A DNA stretch of 15,933 nucleotides from Deltaproteobacteria bacterium (GTDB taxonomy: Bacteria; Desulfobacterota; Desulfuromonadia; Geobacterales; Pseudopelobacteraceae): positions 1-15,933 of the forward strand of contig JACRCG010000141.1 of NCBI GenBank assembly GCA_016219145.1. The letters are read 5' to 3'. Of this stretch, positions 13,011 through 15,933 are shown in pieces; within the stretch, counting starts at the first letter, position 1; each line of letters opens with the position of its first letter. The notes under the pieces were generated by a model, which saw only the letters and a program-made list of their open reading frames with translations, had not been told where the DNA came from and did no database searches. The position numbers and the translations under genes were made by a program.

Positions 13011-13829
13011 ATGCCCACCATTTTGTTGACGATAGCATACGACGGCACGAACTATTCCGGCTGGCAGGTACAACCTAACGGACTGGCGGTCCAGCAGGTC
13101 GTAGAGGATGCGCTCCGGCAGCTTTTAGGTGAGCGGGTGCAGCTGCGTTCATCAGGGCGCACTGATGCCGGTGTGCATGCCAGGGCCATGCCTGCTGCTT
13201 TCACGACCAGGCGTGACCTGCCTCTGCGCGCTTTTGTGGAGGGAGTCAACCGCTATCTTCCGGATGACATAGCCATACAGGATGCCTGCCAGGTTGCGGC
13301 TGATTTCAGGCCGATCGGTGACGCCCTCTCCAAGCACTACCGCTATACCATTCTCAACTCGGTAGTTCGCTCACCACTGGACAGGCTTTACAGCTGGCAG
13401 GTGCGTGAAGCGCTGGATATCCCGGCAATGGCGGCGGCAGCCAGGCATTTTATCGGGAAGCACGACTTCGCCGCTTTCAGGGCTTCCAACTGCGTGGCCA
13501 GAACCACCATCCGCAAGGTTGATGCGGTTGATGTAAGCCTAAAGGATGGATTCGTCATTATTGATGTAGTCGGTGAAGGGTTTCTCAAATACATGGTGAG
13601 GGTCATGGCCGGCACTCTGGTAGATATCGGCAGGGGCCGGTTTGAACCTGATCATGTTTGCCGGCTTCTGGAAAACCGTGACAGAAAAAAGGCCGGAGTT
13701 ACGGCTCCGGCCTGTGGATTATGCTTGATGAAGGTATATTATCCGGAGCCTGACAGCGGAACAGAGCAGCTTATTTTTCTGCCAGCAGACGTTTTAGCAG
13801 CTTTTCCAGCGAGCGACCCATCTCGTTAG
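13011..13829 (+). CDS. truA: tRNA pseudouridine synthase A
   Basis: A 272-residue enzyme that makes pseudouridine at positions 38-40 of tRNA anticodon arms. ATG 13011 follows the hslO stop by one base, with no clear Shine-Dalgarno, so coupled translation is likely. Family marks: IAYDGTNYSGWQVQPNG (8-24), the catalytic Asp52 in SSGRTDAGVHA (47-57), FVEGVNRYLPDDIAI (75-89), KHYRYTILN (110-118), FVGEGFLKYMVRVMAG-like VVGEGFLKYMVRVMAGTL (187-204) and AGVTAPACGLCLMKVYY (231-247). The chain continues about 25 residues beyond the usual end. This tail overlaps the last 59 bases of the convergent TlpA-like gene. The 'RKKAGVTAPAC' codons also form that gene's terminator on the other strand. Confidence 0.95.
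   Translation: MPTILLTIAYDGTNYSGWQVQPNGLAVQQVVEDALRQLLGERVQLRSSGRTDAGVHARAMPAAFTTRRDLPLRAFVEGVNRYLPDDIAIQDACQVAADFRPIGDALSKHYRYTILNSVVRSPLDRLYSWQVREALDIPAMAAAARHFIGKHDFAAFRASNCVARTTIRKVDAVDVSLKDGFVIIDVVGEGFLKYMVRVMAGTLVDIGRGRFEPDHVCRLLENRDRKKAGVTAPACGLCLMKVYYPEPDSGTEQLIFLPADVLAAFPASDPSR
13685..13712 (-). terminator. Minus-strand terminator of trxA-tlpA embedded in truA
   Basis: On the minus strand GGCCGGAG, a six-base loop and CTCCGGCC form a perfect 8-bp stem (13691-13712), followed by six T (plus-strand AAAAAA at 13685-13690). It lies 58 bases past the TlpA-like stop codon and inside truA, over the conserved codons for KKAGVTAPA. Confidence 0.85.
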
Positions 13830-14289
13830 AATAACCCCGATAGATCTCTGCAACCTTCCCTTTTTTGTCAATCACGATCATGACCGGAACCGAGCGGACT
13901 CCGAAGTCCGCAGTTACTGTATCGTCCGCCAGCGCCAGAGGGTAACGGATGCCGTATTCCCCGGCAAAAGCCTTGACCACTCCCGCTCCATCCACATCGG
14001 CACTCAGCCCCAGAACCTGCAACCCCTGGCCGCCATACTTGCGGCTCATCTCCACCAGGTGCGGTATCGACTGCCGGCAGGGCTGGCACCATGTGGCAAA
14101 AAAATCAAGCAGCAGCACCTGTCCTCGATAGCTGTCCAGTGTGATCGATTGTCCTGTGATGGCGGTAACCTTGAAGGCGGGAGCCGTCTGACCAGGTTTG
14201 GGGGCAGCTTCAGCAGGAGTTGTCAAGAAAAGAGCGACCGCTGCAAGAGCCGACAGAAGTGTCAGGATAACAGTTTTTGCGGAGTACAT
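13771..14289 (-). CDS. TlpA-like exported thiol-disulfide oxidoreductase
   Basis: A 172-residue thioredoxin-fold protein of the TlpA/ResA (AhpC-TSA/Redoxin) type. Residues 1-28 form a Sec signal peptide or uncleaved anchor (hydrophobic 7-24, then PAEAAP), so the catalytic domain faces the periplasm. Visible are PAFKVTAITGQSITLDSYRGQVLLLDFFATWC (37-68), the redox pair Cys68/Cys71 (WCQPC) and the cis-Pro region RSVPVMIVIDKKGKV (about 132-146). Such proteins reduce or shuttle disulfides, often for cytochrome c maturation, which is plausible in a cytochrome-rich anaerobe and with a CcsA-like gene 1 kb away. The start codon is 4 bases after the trxA stop, so the two are coupled. Its last 59 bases overlap truA convergently. 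Confidence 0.92.
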   Translation of the reverse strand: MYSAKTVILTLLSALAAVALFLTTPAEAAPKPGQTAPAFKVTAITGQSITLDSYRGQVLLLDFFATWCQPCRQSIPHLVEMSRKYGGQGLQVLGLSADVDGAGVVKAFAGEYGIRYPLALADDTVTADFGVRSVPVMIVIDKKGKVAEIYRGYSNEMGRSLEKLLKRLLAEK

Positions 14290-14293
14290 TCCC

Positions 14294-14623
14294 CTAGAGT
14301 GCCTTGGCGATCAGGGCATCCATCTGTGACTTGGGCACGGCCCCAACGACCTGATCAACCACCACGCCCCCCTTGAAGAGGATAATGGTAGGGATGCCGC
14401 GCACACCATATTTGGCAGGTGTGGCCTGGTTTTCATCGACATTGACCTTGCCGACCTTGACCTTGCCGGTATATTCGTCGGCTACGGCATCTACCAGAGG
14501 TGCGATAGCCTTGCAGGGGGCGCACCAGGTTGCCCAGAAATCAACAAGAACCGGGATATCGGACTGCAGGACATCTCGATCGAAATTTGCATCCGTAAAT
14601 GCTGCCACGTTTTCGCTGGCCAT
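14294..14623 (-). CDS. trxA: Thioredoxin
   Basis: A 109-residue cytoplasmic thioredoxin of standard length. The active site is WCAPC (33-37, Cys34/Cys37), with Ala where E. coli has Gly. The buried Asp28 in VLVDFWATWC, VDENQATPAKYGVRGIPTIILFKGG (about 62-86) with the cis-Pro, and the closing Gly-containing GAVPKSQMDALI are all present. There is no signal peptide. AGGAG stands 8 bases before ATG 14623. It leads a two-gene unit with the TlpA-like gene, pairing a cytoplasmic and an exported thiol oxidoreductase. The 154-base gap upstream separates it from the divergent haem-pathway genes; a weak TTGCTC/TTGTAT promoter with 17-base spacing can be read there on the minus strand. Confidence 0.96.
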   Translation of the reverse strand: MASENVAAFTDANFDRDVLQSDIPVLVDFWATWCAPCKAIAPLVDAVADEYTGKVKVGKVNVDENQATPAKYGVRGIPTIILFKGGVVVDQVVGAVPKSQMDALIAKAL

Positions 14624-14777
14624 CTGTATTTCTCCTTTTGAACCATAAATTGTCTGTGGATGATATACAAGACGATGAAAAAATCAAGAGCAAACTCCTC
14701 ATCTCCGAATTCGTTGAAATGGAGCTGACAAGAGCGTATGCTTCCGATCTACCAACACCTTAAAATCCGGAGAAACG

Positions 14778-15365
14778 GTGCTTCTTACTATTGACATGTC
14801 AGGAAAAAAAGCCGTCGTAATAGGCGGCGGCAAGGTGGCCTGGCGCAAGATCAGGTCGCTGCTGGCGAGTGGAACGCAGGTGTCCGTTGTTGCTCCGTCT
14901 GTTTTGGAGGAGATCAGTCAACTTGCGCAGACCGGCAGAATTCAGCTGCGTCAGGGCAATTATCAGGCGGCTGATCTGGCGGGGATGTTTCTGGTGGTTG
15001 CCGCTACCGATGACAGCAGAGTAAACCGGCAGATCGCTCTTGATGCCGGCTCGCAGGGTATAATGGCCTGTGTTGCAGATGATCCTCAACTCGGCAACTG
15101 CAGCTTTCCTGCGTTACTCAGCCGTGGAAACCTTGAAATCGGCGTTTCCACCGGCGGATGCTGTCCGGCTCTGGCAGCAGAGATCCGTGATCTTATCGGG
15201 CTCGTGATTACCGATGAATATGGCGCAGTTCTGGACCAGCTGGCAAAAGAGAGAGAAAAGCTGTTGACGGAAGGGAACCCCAGCACTTACAATAAGCAGG
15301 TTTTACGCCCGCTTGCCCGGCGTCTGCTCGCCGAGCTTACTGAAAGCAAGGAATCATCGACATGA
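14778..15365 (+). CDS. Precorrin-2 dehydrogenase / sirohydrochlorin ferrochelatase domain (Met8p/SirC/CysG-N type)
   Basis: A 195-residue protein starting at GTG 14778 with GGAGA (14769-14773) before it. It corresponds to the N-terminal, NAD-dependent half of CysG: it oxidises precorrin-2 to sirohydrochlorin, and some members also insert iron to make sirohaem. Seen: MSGKKAVVIGGGKVAWRKIRSLLASGTQVSVVAP (7-40), the NAD-binding Rossmann motif; AATDDSRVN (75-83) with candidate catalytic Asp; VADDPQLGNCSFPALLSRGNLEIGVSTGGCCPALA (99-133). The usual 'STGG.SP' reads STGGCCP here, so the serine that is phosphorylated in Salmonella CysG (Ser128) is Cys129. Its stop overlaps the next start as ATGA, the common delta-proteobacterial order of precorrin-2 dehydrogenase then HemX/CcsA-like protein. 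Confidence 0.92.
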   Translation: MLLTIDMSGKKAVVIGGGKVAWRKIRSLLASGTQVSVVAPSVLEEISQLAQTGRIQLRQGNYQAADLAGMFLVVAATDDSRVNRQIALDAGSQGIMACVADDPQLGNCSFPALLSRGNLEIGVSTGGCCPALAAEIRDLIGLVITDEYGAVLDQLAKEREKLLTEGNPSTYNKQVLRPLARRLLAELTESKESST

Positions 15366-15933
15366 CACACCTGTTTTTCTTTTTGACCGTGGCTTTATAC
15401 GGCTGTGCGACCGTCGCATACCTTGTCTGTCTGGTGCGCACGTCAGCGCTGCTGGCAAACTGGGCAGGCCGCATACTGACTATGGGGTGTACCGCTCACC
15501 TGCTTTCTACAATCCACCTTGCCAGCAAGATGAGCTACTTGCCGCTCACCAATATGCAGGAATCATTGTCTTTTTTCAGCCTTGCCATAGTTGTCGGCTT
15601 TATTTTTTTCGAGCGCAGGTACAAAGTCTCTGCGATCGGTTCTTTCATCGTCCCGGTTGCGCTGTTGATGCTGATCGCTTCCAGTTCCCTGCACGCCGAG
15701 GCCCGCCAGCTTCCGCCCGTTCTGCAGAGTAACTGGTTCTGGATTCACGCGCTACTGGCTTTTGCCAGTTATGCCTGTTTCGCCATCGCAGCCGCTGTTG
15801 CGATAGTCTATCTGATCCAGCGTTATTTTCTGAAAACCAGGCATTTCGGGGCGCTGTTCCAGAAGCTTCCCTCACTTGAAACAATGGACGAAATAAGTTA
15901 CCGCTGCCTGACGGTCGGCTTTCCTCTGCTGAC
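15362..15933 (+). CDS. CcsA/HemX-like cytochrome c assembly membrane protein, 3' end outside window
   Basis: ATG 15362 overlaps the upstream stop (ATGA). The 190 visible residues are largely hydrophobic: helices at about 2-25, 32-50, 66-83, 90-107 and 122-150, with the loop HLASKMSYLPLTNMQESLSFFS (52-73), where 'N.QES' is typical of the CcsA/ResC/HemX family. Members act in haem delivery for c-type cytochrome maturation, or, as HemX beside hemA, affect glutamyl-tRNA reductase level. The placement after a precorrin-2 dehydrogenase makes the HemX-like role in a haem operon likely. The tryptophan-rich haem-handling motif expected in CcsA would lie beyond the window, so the two roles cannot be told apart here. 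The frame is open to the last base. Confidence 0.88.
   Translation, partial: MTHLFFFLTVALYGCATVAYLVCLVRTSALLANWAGRILTMGCTAHLLSTIHLASKMSYLPLTNMQESLSFFSLAIVVGFIFFERRYKVSAIGSFIVPVALLMLIASSSLHAEARQLPPVLQSNWFWIHALLAFASYACFAIAAAVAIVYLIQRYFLKTRHFGALFQKLPSLETMDEISYRCLTVGFPLL

Overview
The gene content suggests a Geobacter/Pelobacter-type desulfuromonad (Desulfuromonadota); this is an inference from gene content, not from a marker gene. Pointers are a DUF4388 plus Roadblock/LC7 gene followed by a second Roadblock gene, a trxA with a WCAPC active site next to a TlpA-like gene, a precorrin-2 dehydrogenase gene overlapping a CcsA/HemX-like gene (the usual head of a delta-proteobacterial haem operon), and a well-formed sigma-54 promoter. 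Most of the window is compact chromosomal housekeeping sequence with short gaps and stop/start overlaps.

Layout. 1-1300: two Roadblock/LC7 genes, the first cut by the window edge, ending at a terminator that runs into the 3' end of xerC on the other strand. 1364-2692 (minus): a small lipoprotein gene followed by xerC. 2816-4337 (plus): a promoter, a DedA membrane protein and pgeF. 4322-4817: a compact cassette made of a four-helix-bundle (S23/Avd-like) gene bracketed by arrays of a degenerate 7-bp repeat, wedged between pgeF and comM. 4827-6359: comM (YifB).

6360-10523 looks like an insertion. It holds a minus-strand Old Yellow Enzyme gene, a Rossmann oxidoreductase gene and a TetR regulator gene, then a divergent MipA/OmpV outer-membrane protein gene. 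It ends in a decayed copy of the comM 3' end, carrying a 117-codon in-frame deletion, that runs by an ATGA overlap into a UDP-glucuronate-4-epimerase-like gene. comM itself also ends in ATGA, so the epimerase was probably once directly behind comM. The TetR gene has a core promoter covered by a candidate operator, no Shine-Dalgarno sequence and its own terminator. A better copy of the operator lies before the oxidoreductase-OYE operon, so the group reads as a NemR/NemA-like electrophile or quinone stress module.

11655-12043: a sigma-54 promoter driving a short exported Ala/Lys/Pro-rich protein, closed by a strong terminator. 12128-13829: hslO (Hsp33) and truA, one base apart. 13771-14623 (minus): trxA and a TlpA-like gene, whose terminator is embedded in a conserved motif of truA. 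14778-15933: precorrin-2 dehydrogenase overlapping a CcsA/HemX-like membrane protein that runs off the window. hslO, trxA and tlpA together form a redox and proteostasis neighbourhood.
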